DNA of 64,000 nucleotides. It comes from Bradyrhizobium prioriisuperbiae (GTDB taxonomy: Bacteria > Pseudomonadota > Alphaproteobacteria > Rhizobiales > Xanthobacteraceae). Under the pieces are notes generated by a model that ran no database searches, was not told where the DNA came from, and saw nothing but the letters and a program-made list of their open reading frames with translations. The DNA is taken from positions 4,886,501 through 4,950,500 of the forward strand of contig NZ_CP135921.1 in assembly GCF_032397745.1 (NCBI RefSeq), in the 5' to 3' direction. Every line of letters begins with the position of its first letter. The first letter of the stretch is position 1. The position numbers and the translations under genes are program-made. This document shows, in pieces, positions 43,642-51,933 of this stretch.

Positions 43642-43982
43642 CTTCCGATCCCGCGCCGAAAGCTGCAACTCGTCCGAAGTTTCAACAACGAAGATAGGTT
43701 TCGGCGTTTTCAGCCGCAAGCAGCTGTCGGTCCCGCTCGTGGTTGCGCCATCGGCTTTCAAACATCAAGAACTGGTGATGGTGCAGTGCGCTCAAGCGAT
43801 CGCGCTTTCGGCGTCTCATCTAGCAGCGATGCAGTACGACCAATGTTGATAGCAATGCGTCCCGTCTGACCTCCTGACGAATTGCGCACCGTAACTCTCC
43901 TTCCATTCATCAACGAAGAGCCGACCTTTCCAGCTGCGTGAACCGGCGCGGCGGGCGGGTTGGCGCATGTCTGCGAGGCCGC

Positions 43983-46133
43983 ATGACTGACGAGCACGAC
44001 AACCCGATCGCCGACACCGACGCGCTGTTCCGGCGCCTGAAGGGCTGGTTTCTGCAAGACCAGGAAACCGAGAGCGGCTGGCGGCGCAAGGCGCGGGAGG
44101 ATTTCGCCTTCACTGCCGGCGAGCAGCTGTCCGACGAGGACAAGGCGCGGCTGCGCGAGATGAACCGGCCGATCATCGTGATGAACCGGATCGAGCCGGT
44201 GATCGACAGCGTGGCCGGCTCCGAAGTCGCCAACCGCCAGGAGGTGCGTTTCATTCCGCGTTCGCAGGGCGACGTGCAGGTCAACGAGGTGTTGACGTCG
44301 GCGGCCAAGTGGTTCCGCGATCAGTGCGATGCCGAGGACGAGGAGTCCGACGCCTTTCGCGACACCATCATCTGCGGCATGGGCTGGACCGAGACCCGCC
44401 TCGACTATGAGGACACGCCGGAAGGCGCGCCGGCGATCGAGCGCTGCGATCCCCTGCAGATGGTGTGGGACTCGGCTGCCACGAAGCGCAACCTGGTCGA
44501 CATGCGCCGTGTCTTTCACATCCGCCGCGATATCCCGATTGCCGAGGCGCGCGCGCTGTGCCCCGGTGACGATTTCGAGGATGCGGACTACAACGCCACC
44601 TGGGTCGACAGCCGCGACGACAAGGAGCCGCGCCATGTCGACAACACCTTTTACGACAAGGACGAGACCGGCGCGGGCGGCGACCCGGGCGCCGGCGACG
44701 ACACCTGCGTTACCATGGTCCGCGCCCAGTGGTGGGAGCGGGTGCCGGTGTATCTGGTGCTCGACCCGACCAATCCGGACAACATCCTGACACTGGACAA
44801 GCCGGCGTTCGACGACCTGCAGGCGAAAGCGAAACTCGTCGGCGCCGAGCTGCGTTTCACCAAACAAACCCGTAAGACCTACAAGCAGGCGTTTCTCGGC
44901 AACATCCTGCTCGAGATCGGCGAGGCGCCGTGCCGCGAGCACTTTTCCTTCAAGTGCATCACCGGCAAGCGGGACCGCAATGCCAACACCTGGTACGGCC
45001 TTGTGCGCGCCATGAAGGATCCACAGCGGTGGGCCAACAAATGGATGTCGCAGACCATGCACATCATGAACACCTCCGCCAAGGGCGGCATCCTGGCCGA
45101 ACGCGGCTTCTTCGAGAACGATGCGGATGCCGAAGCCACCTGGGCGCGGCAGGATGCCATCACCTGGGCCAGGCAAGGCGCGCTCTCCGGCACCGCGCCG
45201 AAATACACCCAGAAGCCGCAGTCGGAATTTCCCTCGTCGTCGTTCCAGCTGATGCAGTTCGCGATCTCCTCGATCCGCGACGTCTCCGGCGTCAATGTCG
45301 AGATCCTGGGGATGCAGGCCGGCGCCAGCCAGGCGGCGAGCCTGGACATGCAGCGCAAGCAATCGGCGATGACCATCCTGCAGCCGCTGTTCGACAGCCT
45401 GCGGCGTTATCGCAAGGAGCAGGGGCGGCTGCTGCTGTACCTGATCGAGAACTATCTGTCCGACGGCCGGCTGATCCGCATCGTTGGCCAGGAGCAGGAG
45501 CAATATGTGCCGCTGATCCGCCAGCCGGGCACGGCGTCCTACGACGTGATCGTGGACGAGGCGCCGACTTCGCCGAACCAGAAGGAGGCGACATGGTCGA
45601 TGCTGCAGCAATTGCTGCCGGTGATCGGCACCATGCTGCCGCCGGCGACATGGCTGGCGCTGCTGAAATATTCGCCGCTGCCGACTTCGGCCCAGAAGGA
45701 CATCTCCGACAGCGTGACCCAGAGTCAGCAGGCGGCGCCGCAGCAACCGCCGCCGGATCCCACCGTCGAGCTGATCAAGGCCCAGCTGCAGCAAACCACG
45801 CTGAAGACTCAATCCGACATCGTCAACCAGAAGGCGCTGACGGATGCCAAGATCGCCAATCTCACCCGCGAGGCCGAGGCCGAGACCGCGATCAAGCTGC
45901 GCAAGGCCCAGGCCGACAACCTCGCCGACATGCTGGCCACGCCGCCGCCGCTCGGCCCCGACGGTCTGCCGGTAACCGGTGGCAGCGAAGGGGTGGCGCT
46001 GGTGATGTCCGTCATCGACGAAATGCGCAACGAGATGAAGACACTCGCCGACACCCTCAACACGCCGAAGCAGATCGTGCGCGATCCGCAGACCGGGGAG
46101 ATCACCGCAGTGGTGCCGATGCGGATGAACTGA
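43983..46133 (+). CDS. P22-type phage portal protein
   Basis: 716 residues from the ATG at 43983. Recognised by YxFTAGEQLSDEDKARLRE, RPIIVMNRIEPVIDSVAGSE, the acidic wing region, RDVSGVNVEILGMQAGASQA with SLDMQRKQSAM, and a C-terminal coiled coil (KAQLQQTTLKTQSDIVNQKA) forming the barrel. Portal dodecamers are the DNA gate of the capsid and dock the terminase. Length matches P22-like portals. It follows the duplicated cassettes, which therefore interrupt the usual terL-portal order. Confidence 0.88.
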   Translation: MTDEHDNPIADTDALFRRLKGWFLQDQETESGWRRKAREDFAFTAGEQLSDEDKARLREMNRPIIVMNRIEPVIDSVAGSEVANRQEVRFIPRSQGDVQVNEVLTSAAKWFRDQCDAEDEESDAFRDTIICGMGWTETRLDYEDTPEGAPAIERCDPLQMVWDSAATKRNLVDMRRVFHIRRDIPIAEARALCPGDDFEDADYNATWVDSRDDKEPRHVDNTFYDKDETGAGGDPGAGDDTCVTMVRAQWWERVPVYLVLDPTNPDNILTLDKPAFDDLQAKAKLVGAELRFTKQTRKTYKQAFLGNILLEIGEAPCREHFSFKCITGKRDRNANTWYGLVRAMKDPQRWANKWMSQTMHIMNTSAKGGILAERGFFENDADAEATWARQDAITWARQGALSGTAPKYTQKPQSEFPSSSFQLMQFAISSIRDVSGVNVEILGMQAGASQAASLDMQRKQSAMTILQPLFDSLRRYRKEQGRLLLYLIENYLSDGRLIRIVGQEQEQYVPLIRQPGTASYDVIVDEAPTSPNQKEATWSMLQQLLPVIGTMLPPATWLALLKYSPLPTSAQKDISDSVTQSQQAAPQQPPPDPTVELIKAQLQQTTLKTQSDIVNQKALTDAKIANLTREAEAETAIKLRKAQADNLADMLATPPPLGPDGLPVTGGSEGVALVMSVIDEMRNEMKTLADTLNTPKQIVRDPQTGEITAVVPMRMN

Positions 46134-46335
46134 AAGAAGCGGGCAGCAAAATCAGCCGCTTGTCGTTTTGCGCGTCAGCTCACCTCAAATGCCATCCGTG
46201 TTTGATTTGCATTTGATCGATGCCATGCAGAACTCGTTAGCCGTGGCGGCGCGGTGCTGTGGACGGGTGGTGGTGCGGCCACGCGCGACTTTCGAGGAAT
46301 GATATGACCGCTGTGCGAAGGAAAGGTGCTGCACC

Positions 46336-46446
46336 GTGGATATTTTCGGCCTCGATATCTTCAACATCGTGTTCGGGACACTCGGAGCGATGTGCCTTGT
46401 GAAGCTCGCGATGCTGTTCAGCTGCGCGTTTCTGTTCAACTGCTGA
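46336..46446 (+). CDS. Small membrane protein, tentative
   Basis: A 36-residue frame from a GTG at 46336: MDIFGLDIFNIVFGTLGAMC and a second hydrophobic half ending FLFNC. Weak AAGG ribosome site. If real it is a one- or two-helix miniprotein. The remainder of the 46134-46775 interval contains only an ACAGTT-TGT-AACTGT palindrome at 46575-46589. Confidence 0.35.
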   Translation: MDIFGLDIFNIVFGTLGAMCLVKLAMLFSCAFLFNC

Positions 46447-46775
46447 CGACCGCCGAGGCCGGCGTGACGCCAGTGCGCATGGTTGCCGCAATGCGCGGCA
46501 CGCCGGTCGTTCGGCGCCATTATTTTCCAAGGCGGCAAAAATACACGGCGGTGTCTGCGGCTGCGGCTCCGGTTACAGTTTGTAACTGTGTCTGCCGAAT
46601 CCTTGCCGCGGTTCATCTCACGGCCGTCACGCGATGCAAAATGCATCAGCAATGCATTTCCGATCATGCGTGGTGAGCCTGCTGGTCATGCACCGACAAC
46701 GTCGATCGACGAGTGAAGAGCAGAGTCATGACAATCAACGCCCATGCGTGGCAGCGAACCTGACAGGAGCAAACA

Positions 46776-47204
46776 ATGGCCGTCTACAACAAGTTCGACA
46801 TCTTCGTCGAAAATCTCGCCGAAAAGGTGCACAACCTGCAAAGCGATACACTCAAGATCATGCTGGTGAACAGCTTGGCGCCGGTGTCCACCAATTCGGT
46901 CAAGGCCGATCTGACCGAGATCGCGGCGGGTAATGGCTATCCGGCCGGTGGTCTGCAAGTCGCACAATCCGTATCGGCGCAGACCAGCGGCACCTACAAG
47001 CTCGTGGTGTCGGACGCGACGTTTACCGCGACGACAGCGTCGTTCGGGCCGTTCCAGTATGCGGTGCTCTACAACGATACGCCGACGAGCCCGCTGAAGC
47101 CGCTGATCGCATGGTGGAACTACGGCACCGCGATCACCATCACCGCAGGCAACAGCTTCACGGTCGACCTCGACCAGGCGGGCGGCGTGTTTACGCTGGC
47201 TTAG
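46776..47204 (+). CDS. Virion-associated protein (family with 48549 and 48397)
   Basis: 142 residues, beta-rich: NLAEKVHNLQSDTLKIMLVN, KADLTEIAAGNGYPAGGLQV, SFGPFQYAVLYND and WWNYGTAITITAGNSFTVDL. A full paralogue lies at 48549 and a fragment at 48397. It is the kind of small beta-sandwich protein found among phage decoration or tail components; its exact place in the particle is inferred. GGAGCAAAC upstream is a ribosome site. Confidence 0.65.
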   Translation: MAVYNKFDIFVENLAEKVHNLQSDTLKIMLVNSLAPVSTNSVKADLTEIAAGNGYPAGGLQVAQSVSAQTSGTYKLVVSDATFTATTASFGPFQYAVLYNDTPTSPLKPLIAWWNYGTAITITAGNSFTVDLDQAGGVFTLA

Positions 47205-47283
47205 CATCGCGCGGGCGTTCGCTGTCCGCGGCATCGTTGGCGCTTATCCGCAACGATTCATTACTCACGAAAGGAGAAGTCTC

Positions 47284-47787
47284 ATGCGCGTCCTCTATGG
47301 TTTGCTCAATGCGCCGCCGAGCGCGGTTCGGTGGCCTGACGACGTTCGGGGGCAACTTGCCCCTGCGGTGGGGTCATCCGACGACATCCGCGGCGGGCCG
47401 AACGGTTATCCGCCGCCGTTCGGGTTCGTGCCGGTGGGCGCGACACGGTTGATCAATCGGGACGGGGGGCGTTCGATATGGGCCGGGCCTACCAATGGCA
47501 ACTGGGGTGGGAAATACTGGAGCGGCGGACAATACGCGCCTCCGGGCCGGCCGAATGGGTCGCTGCCCCCGGTCGACAGCGGGGACGAAAGCTATATGCG
47601 GCATGATCTCTGTTACGATGCAGCGGGCAGCGATCCCCAAAAAATCCGCGCATGCGATAAAGTTCTTATCGACGAACTGAATGCGTTACCGAGGTCGCCG
47701 AAAGATTGGCCGAGGCCGCCGCAGCCTGGCACGGAAGATGAAACGGAACAGTTTCGCGGCTGGGCAAAAGGGTGGTTCGGCTCGTGA
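47284..47787 (+). CDS. Phospholipase-A2-like protein, phage cargo
   Basis: 167 residues; AAAGGAGAAG is a strong ribosome site. An N-terminal half rich in Pro and Gly (NGYPPPFGFVPVG, NWGGKYWSGGQYAPPG) leads into ESYMRHDLCYDAAGSDPQK then RACDKVLIDELNALP. The HD-x-CY pair (H107, D108, C110, Y111) followed by CD-x2-L is the active-site helix signature of phospholipase A2 folds, also known from viral proteins that breach membranes. The assignment rests on this motif. A small membrane protein is encoded just downstream, as for toxin/immunity pairs. Confidence 0.6.
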   Translation: MRVLYGLLNAPPSAVRWPDDVRGQLAPAVGSSDDIRGGPNGYPPPFGFVPVGATRLINRDGGRSIWAGPTNGNWGGKYWSGGQYAPPGRPNGSLPPVDSGDESYMRHDLCYDAAGSDPQKIRACDKVLIDELNALPRSPKDWPRPPQPGTEDETEQFRGWAKGWFGS

Positions 47788-47904
47788 CGTAGAATGACGC
47801 GTCCGCCTGACGTTAGCTGCGTCATGTTGACATGATTCGTGATTTGTTCCAGCATTCTGACGCAAGCACGTTCATCCGTCAGTTCAGCGCGGAGATTGTC
47901 CGAG

Positions 47905-48213
47905 GTGGCTCTACACAAGAGTGAATTGCGTCAGCCCGCCAACAGGCGCCTCTGGGTGCTCTGCCTTATTTTCATCGTCTGGTCCATTTTGGGTTTGAAT
48001 CAGCTGGGCGAGTTCTGGATTCCGAAAACGAAATGGTGGGGCCTGCTTGTCTACATTCTCGTGCACATCGGACTCGTCGGAATAATTTTGCGAACAGCCG
48101 GCTTGCGACTTTGGTCAGCCGGTTTATGTCTGCTCGGACTTTTGATCGGGGGATGGACTGTTTGGCCGACTTTCTGGGCTTTTACAGCCTGGCACTGGGG
48201 CGGGTTCGTCTGA
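47905..48213 (+). CDS. Three-helix membrane protein downstream of the PLA2-like gene
   Basis: 102 residues from a GTG at 47905 (an ATG at 47839 would add 22). After a basic start (ALHKSELRQPANRRLW) come helices VLCLIFIVWSILGLNQL, WWGLLVYILVHIGLVGIILR and LWSAGLCLLGLLIGGWTVW. It is unlike the cassette membrane proteins in sequence but has the same size and layout. It may protect the inner membrane from the PLA2-like protein; this is inference from position. Confidence 0.6.
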   Translation: MALHKSELRQPANRRLWVLCLIFIVWSILGLNQLGEFWIPKTKWWGLLVYILVHIGLVGIILRTAGLRLWSAGLCLLGLLIGGWTVWPTFWAFTAWHWGGFV

Positions 48214-48396
48214 TATCGCCGCGTGGAATCCGGCTTTGAGTCGGCATCGCGACGATATTCGGGCGTCAACACTGAGCGTCCAAATTCAATCGCCGCGATG
48301 ATGCTTGCATAGCCATCGACGGCAGCATCTCGCAATTTTATCTCACCCGAAACGACCGGCACCGGCGGCGTGTTCACGCTGAAGGAAGGAGAACCC

Positions 48397-48549
48397 ATGT
48401 CGAATACCCTAGCTCCGCTCCGCCTGCCGACGTCGCCGGCCGATCCACTGATCGTCTGGTGGGATGTCGGCACGTCAATCACCGTTACGGCCGGCAACGG
48501 CTTCGTTGTCGACCTGGATCAGGCCGACGGCATTTTTTCGCTGACCTGA
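48397..48549 (+). pseudogene. C-terminal remnant of the 46776-type virion protein
   Basis: A 50-codon frame from the ATG at 48397: PADPLIVWWDVGTSITVTAG then FVVDLDQADGIFSLT matches the last 40 residues of the 46776 product (WWNYGTAITITAGNSF, DLDQAGGVFTLA). The N-terminal two thirds are missing. GGAAGGAGAA precedes the ATG and the stop overlaps the next start (TGATG), so it may still be translated for coupling. Upstream, GGVFTLK at about 48367 looks like the tail of yet another copy. Confidence 0.6.
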
Positions 48550-49016
48550 TGTTCGGATTCGACGCGTTCGGGCGGCTGGCGTTTGGGCAGTTCGCGCCGG
48601 CCTATCTCTCGCCGATCGTCGGCTTTCATCAGTTCAATGAGGACCTGGCGGAAGGCGTTCACAATCTCTCGTCGGACAGCCTGCGGCTGATGCTGTCGAA
48701 CACGGCGCCGCTCCTGAACGCGAAAGTGAAGGCCGAGATTGCGGAGATAGCCGCTGGCAATGGGTATCCGCTTGGCGGTCTGACGTTGCCGGGGATCAAC
48801 GCGTTTGCGCGGGGGATCTATACGCTGACGTGGTCGGACGTGTCATTGCAGGCCGCAGGCGGCTCGATCGGGCCGTTCCGATACGCCGTGATTTACAACG
48901 CGACGACGCCGGCCGGCAGTTTGATCGGATTCTGGGATTATGGCGCGCCCATGTCCCTCACCGAAGGCGCGCGGTTCGCGCTGTTTCTCAGCCATGCGTC
49001 ATTCGCACTGGTTTAA
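48549..49016 (+). CDS. Virion-associated protein with MFGFDA N-terminus
   Basis: 155 residues. Residues 1-14 (MFGFDAFGRLAFGQ) are shared with the 50882 product; residues 30-155 are a full copy of the 46776-type domain (NEDLAEGVHNLSSDSLRLML, AEIAEIAAGNGYPLGGLTL, GPFRYAVIYN). Starts with an ATG overlapping the previous stop. Probably a decoration or tail component built by joining two modules. Confidence 0.62.
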   Translation: MFGFDAFGRLAFGQFAPAYLSPIVGFHQFNEDLAEGVHNLSSDSLRLMLSNTAPLLNAKVKAEIAEIAAGNGYPLGGLTLPGINAFARGIYTLTWSDVSLQAAGGSIGPFRYAVIYNATTPAGSLIGFWDYGAPMSLTEGARFALFLSHASFALV

Positions 49017-49028
49017 CGAGGTATCACG

Positions 49029-49283
49029 ATGGCCAAAACTCAGGACTTGCTGAGGCAGCGCTTTGCGGAGGCTTGCGGCGAGCGCGACGCGATTATCGAT
49101 GCTGCCGCGCCACTGCGCCGGCAGCGCGACGACATCCTGGCCAAGGCGCAGGCACAGGCCGGGAAGGCCGAGCCGTTGACGCAACGGATTCGGGACCTGG
49201 AGGGGCCGCTGTACGAGCTGCATAATGAAATTGCGACCCTCTCGCGCGCACTCGGCGGCAAGACCGCGAAGGATGCTGTCTGA
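49029..49283 (+). CDS. Short coiled-coil phage protein
   Basis: 84 residues, almost wholly helical with heptad character (LLRQRFAEACGERDAIIDAA, QRIRDLEGPLYELHNEIATL). It is 12 bp after the previous gene, and its TGA overlaps the ATG of the tail-fibre gene, so it is translationally coupled to it. A role as fibre chaperone or connector is only a guess. Confidence 0.62.
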   Translation: MAKTQDLLRQRFAEACGERDAIIDAAAPLRRQRDDILAKAQAQAGKAEPLTQRIRDLEGPLYELHNEIATLSRALGGKTAKDAV

Positions 49284-50440
49284 TGGTCGGATTTCTCAAT
49301 GTCTGCCGTTTCAACGTCACCGCCGGTGGCCTGACCGACTGGACGGTGTCCTCCGCGGTGACGGGCTATCAGGCGCCGTCTTCGGCCGGCGCCACCAATG
49401 GGACCGTCTATGCCTACCGCGCCGAGAGTGCTGACCTGACGCAATGGGAAATCGGCGTCGGCGCCTACGCGACGGGAACGGGCGTGCTCGCGCGCACGAC
49501 GGTCCGGGCGTCATCGACTGGAAGCAAGGTCAATTTCAGTGCGGCGCCTCAGGTGGCGATCGTGGGGCTTGCAGAGGAGGTGGCGAACCTGTCGGCGCAG
49601 AATCTCTTCACCGATGCAACGAATGCCAGCTCGACCACCGCGGGTGGTGCGCTCAACGTCGCCGGCGGCATTGCGTCGAACGGCCTGAGCTATCTGAAAA
49701 ACCTTGTTGTCGGCACGACGGCACGCGATCCACTTAGCGCATCGTTTCAAATGGACAACCAAGTACTTCACATCGGCGCAGGGCCAACTTACTCGGTCAA
49801 GGCCGCTACCGGAGGAACAGATCAAAAATTCTGGGATATGACATGTGCCCCGACCAACATCTCATACCGCGCTTTGAACGATAGTTATTCCGCCGCTTCT
49901 ACCTGGATGGCGGTCAACCGAGGTAGTGGATACACGATCAGTAACGTTGTGTTCCCACCAATAGTTGCGATTACGAATGGGACGGCAACAACCAATACGA
50001 CAACTGGCGCACTTCAAGTTTCGGGAGGTGTCGGCATACAGGGGTCTGTTAATGTAGGTGGGTATGTCAACGCCAGCAGCGATGTATTCGGCCAACATTT
50101 GGTGGCGATGGGTTCGCCTGTTGCTGGTTGGCATTGGAATGCTGGCGCGGCGACGGGTGTTTCTATCGCAAATGGATCGAGCGCCGTACTACCTGCAGGA
50201 ACGGGGCTGTACATAATTCGTATTGGCGAGGCTATCGTGAGCGCAGTGATTATCCTTGTAGGTGGTGGATCAAGCGCCGTCGGCCTGCAAATTGGGACCA
50301 TATGGGTCACCGCTACAACAACTCCCGGTGCTGGTAATTGCTCAGTCGCATTTGATGGGAGCACCTACAGAATCTACAATAACTACGGCTCAACTCAGAC
50401 GTTTCATGTCACCAATATCTGCTGTTACGGTGGCAACTAA
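49283..50440 (+). CDS. Tail-fibre-like protein
   Basis: 385 residues. The N-terminal 110 (NVCRFNVTAGGLTDWTVSSA, TVYAYRAESADLTQWEIGVG, LARTTVRASSTGSKVNF) are the particle-binding module seen in many alphaproteobacterial phages. Two repeats with SSTTAGGALNVAGGIA and NTTTGALQVSGGVGIQG form the shaft; the C-terminal 130 residues are a Gly/Ser/Thr-rich tip ending NICCYGGN. The DNA of the distal part is visibly richer in A+T than its neighbours, as for exchanged host-recognition tips. Confidence 0.78.
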   Translation: MVGFLNVCRFNVTAGGLTDWTVSSAVTGYQAPSSAGATNGTVYAYRAESADLTQWEIGVGAYATGTGVLARTTVRASSTGSKVNFSAAPQVAIVGLAEEVANLSAQNLFTDATNASSTTAGGALNVAGGIASNGLSYLKNLVVGTTARDPLSASFQMDNQVLHIGAGPTYSVKAATGGTDQKFWDMTCAPTNISYRALNDSYSAASTWMAVNRGSGYTISNVVFPPIVAITNGTATTNTTTGALQVSGGVGIQGSVNVGGYVNASSDVFGQHLVAMGSPVAGWHWNAGAATGVSIANGSSAVLPAGTGLYIIRIGEAIVSAVIILVGGGSSAVGLQIGTIWVTATTTPGAGNCSVAFDGSTYRIYNNYGSTQTFHVTNICCYGGN

Positions 50441-50450
50441 TTAGAAAGTC

Positions 50451-50563
50451 CTAGAGCCATTTCCGTTCCGATAGAATCGGAACGGAGCTCTAGCATTTTG
50501 TTTTGGCGCGTTTTCTTAACGCGAACCGGTATCCACTTCGCTGGAAAACGCTCTAATCGCTAG
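50451..50563. repeat. Rhizobial palindromic repeat
   Basis: CTAGAGC-CAT-TTCCGTTCCGAT pairs with ATCGGAACGGA-GCTCTAG (50451-50493). A common rhizobial tail follows, with GGCGCGTTTTCTTAACGCGA then ACCGGTATCCACTTCGCTGG. It separates the tail-fibre gene from the next gene. Confidence 0.75.
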
Positions 50564-50573
50564 GAGAAGGTCC

Positions 50574-50882
50574 ATGGCAATTGAGATTGGCACCGAAACG
50601 GTCGCCGTCACCACGCAGGAGCGGACTTGGCGCATCAACATCGAAACGCCGTGTGAAGTGGTTCCGACCGTCACGGTCTTTCGGGAGGTCGTGAAGTCGG
50701 ATCCGAACGGCGTCGTCATTTCGAAGGCGCAGGGCATTTTGGTCACTCGTCAGGCAGATGCCGTCGCTGGTGACAGCTTTTCGGCCGACGGCGTCTCGGT
50801 GACCGGCGCGCAATTGACCGCACTGATTGCGCTGGCTGTCGATCAGTGGCGACAAGAGGATATTGCGGCGGCGGCTGCCTGA
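50574..50882 (+). CDS. Hypothetical phage protein
   Basis: 102 residues: a beta-rich first half (GTETVAVTTQERTWRINIET, VPTVTVFREVVKSD) and a helical end (ALIALAVDQWRQEDIAAAAA). GGAGAAGG is a good ribosome site, and its stop overlaps the next ATG (TGATG). Part of the virion gene run; function unknown. Confidence 0.6.
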   Translation: MAIEIGTETVAVTTQERTWRINIETPCEVVPTVTVFREVVKSDPNGVVISKAQGILVTRQADAVAGDSFSADGVSVTGAQLTALIALAVDQWRQEDIAAAAA

Positions 50883-51691
50883 TGTTCGGCTTTGACGCCA
50901 TCGGCCGCTCTGCCTTTGGGCAGATCACGCGCGCCGGACCGTCGTACGTTTCGCTGTTTGGATCTCGCGGCAGCTACACAATCGTCGGCAATGCGGCTGC
51001 CTTCAGCGGCACACTCACGCTTGGGTCGGCGGCGTATACGATCGGTGGGAATGCCGTCGGGCTAAAATCAACCTTATCGGCGACCCCGGGCGTTTATGTC
51101 GTTTCGGGTGGAATGTCGCTGCTTCCTGGGCGAATGGCGGCGGCAAGCGGCGGCTACATGCTCGGCGGTCAGTCGGTCGGCTTCAAGTCGAACTTTCCGG
51201 CGCTGACCGGCGCGTATGTGCTGACCGGGACGATGGTTTCGTTGCGGGATTATCTGGCGGCATCTGCCGGCGCCTATAACCGATCCTTCGGGGGCACGCG
51301 TGCCGGACTTGTCGCGCCGTTTGCCGGCGGCGCCTATGTGCTGACGCTTGGCGATTATGTTCTGACCCGCACCGGCGGCGACTACGACCAGGTTTACGGC
51401 GGCATCGGGCACTATCTCGAGGAACTGGAGCGGCTGCGACAGCTTGCGGCGATCACGCGGCCGACGCCGCGGCCGGTCGTGCGCGAGATGCGTCCGCACT
51501 TGCGGCCGCTTCCCCCGCTGCCGTTGCCGCAGGCACTGCGGCCCATGGCTGCGAGTGCGCCACCCGATGGGCAGACCGCTCATCTTCAGAACATGGCTGC
51601 GCAGCGTCTCACGGACTATGTCGCGCAACAGCAGGCCACGATCGCCAGGCGGCGGCGGCAGGAGGCCGAGATCCTGCTGCTGGTGAGCTAG
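50882..51691 (+). CDS. Repetitive virion protein with MFGFDA N-terminus
   Basis: 269 residues. It begins MFGFDAIGRSAFGQ as does the 48549 product. Residues 25-165 contain about six repeats of G-x-Y-x-[LIV]-x-G followed by a short variable strand (GSYTIVGNAAAF, AAYTIGGNAVGL, GVYVVSGGMSL, GGYMLGGQSVGF, GAYVLTGTMVSL, GAYVLTLGDYVL), a beta-solenoid-like pattern. The C-terminus is a charged coiled coil (QQATIARRRRQEAEILLL). Likely a tail or decoration protein. Confidence 0.62.
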   Translation: MFGFDAIGRSAFGQITRAGPSYVSLFGSRGSYTIVGNAAAFSGTLTLGSAAYTIGGNAVGLKSTLSATPGVYVVSGGMSLLPGRMAAASGGYMLGGQSVGFKSNFPALTGAYVLTGTMVSLRDYLAASAGAYNRSFGGTRAGLVAPFAGGAYVLTLGDYVLTRTGGDYDQVYGGIGHYLEELERLRQLAAITRPTPRPVVREMRPHLRPLPPLPLPQALRPMAASAPPDGQTAHLQNMAAQRLTDYVAQQQATIARRRRQEAEILLLVS

Positions 51692-51703
51692 CAGAGCTCT
51701 CCA

Positions 51704-51787
51704 TCACATCGTGACGACAAGAAAAATCAGCGCGGCGATGCATGCGCCGATACCCGTCGCAATGATCGCGATCAAAGCCTTGTTCAT
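51704..51787 (-). CDS. Very small membrane peptide, tentative
   Basis: 27 residues from the ATG at 51787 with GGGGA upstream: MNKALIAIIATGIGACIAAL then IFLVVTM, a single hydrophobic helix. Antisense to the virion genes. Could be a small toxin-like or chance peptide. Confidence 0.35.
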   Translation of the reverse strand: MNKALIAIIATGIGACIAALIFLVVTM

Positions 51788-51933
51788 TTGAATCCCCGCA
51801 TGGCCGGGGATAACCGGCGGCGAACAAGAATGTTCCGCCTGACATCATCACCCCATTCCCGACTCTGATCGGGTTCGCGCCGCGCGGCGTTACGCGCGGT
51901 CTGTCGTCAGCAGGTCTGACGGGAATACTCCAC

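Noticed and set aside
43758..45812. A 684-codon open frame on the minus strand opposite the portal gene
   Set aside because: Composition is that of a high-G+C shadow (Leu/Arg/Val runs). The plus-strand portal protein is well supported.
46575..46589. ACAGTT-TGT-AACTGT palindrome before the 46776 gene
   Set aside because: Perfect but only six bases per arm and about 190 bp from the start. Not enough to call an operator.
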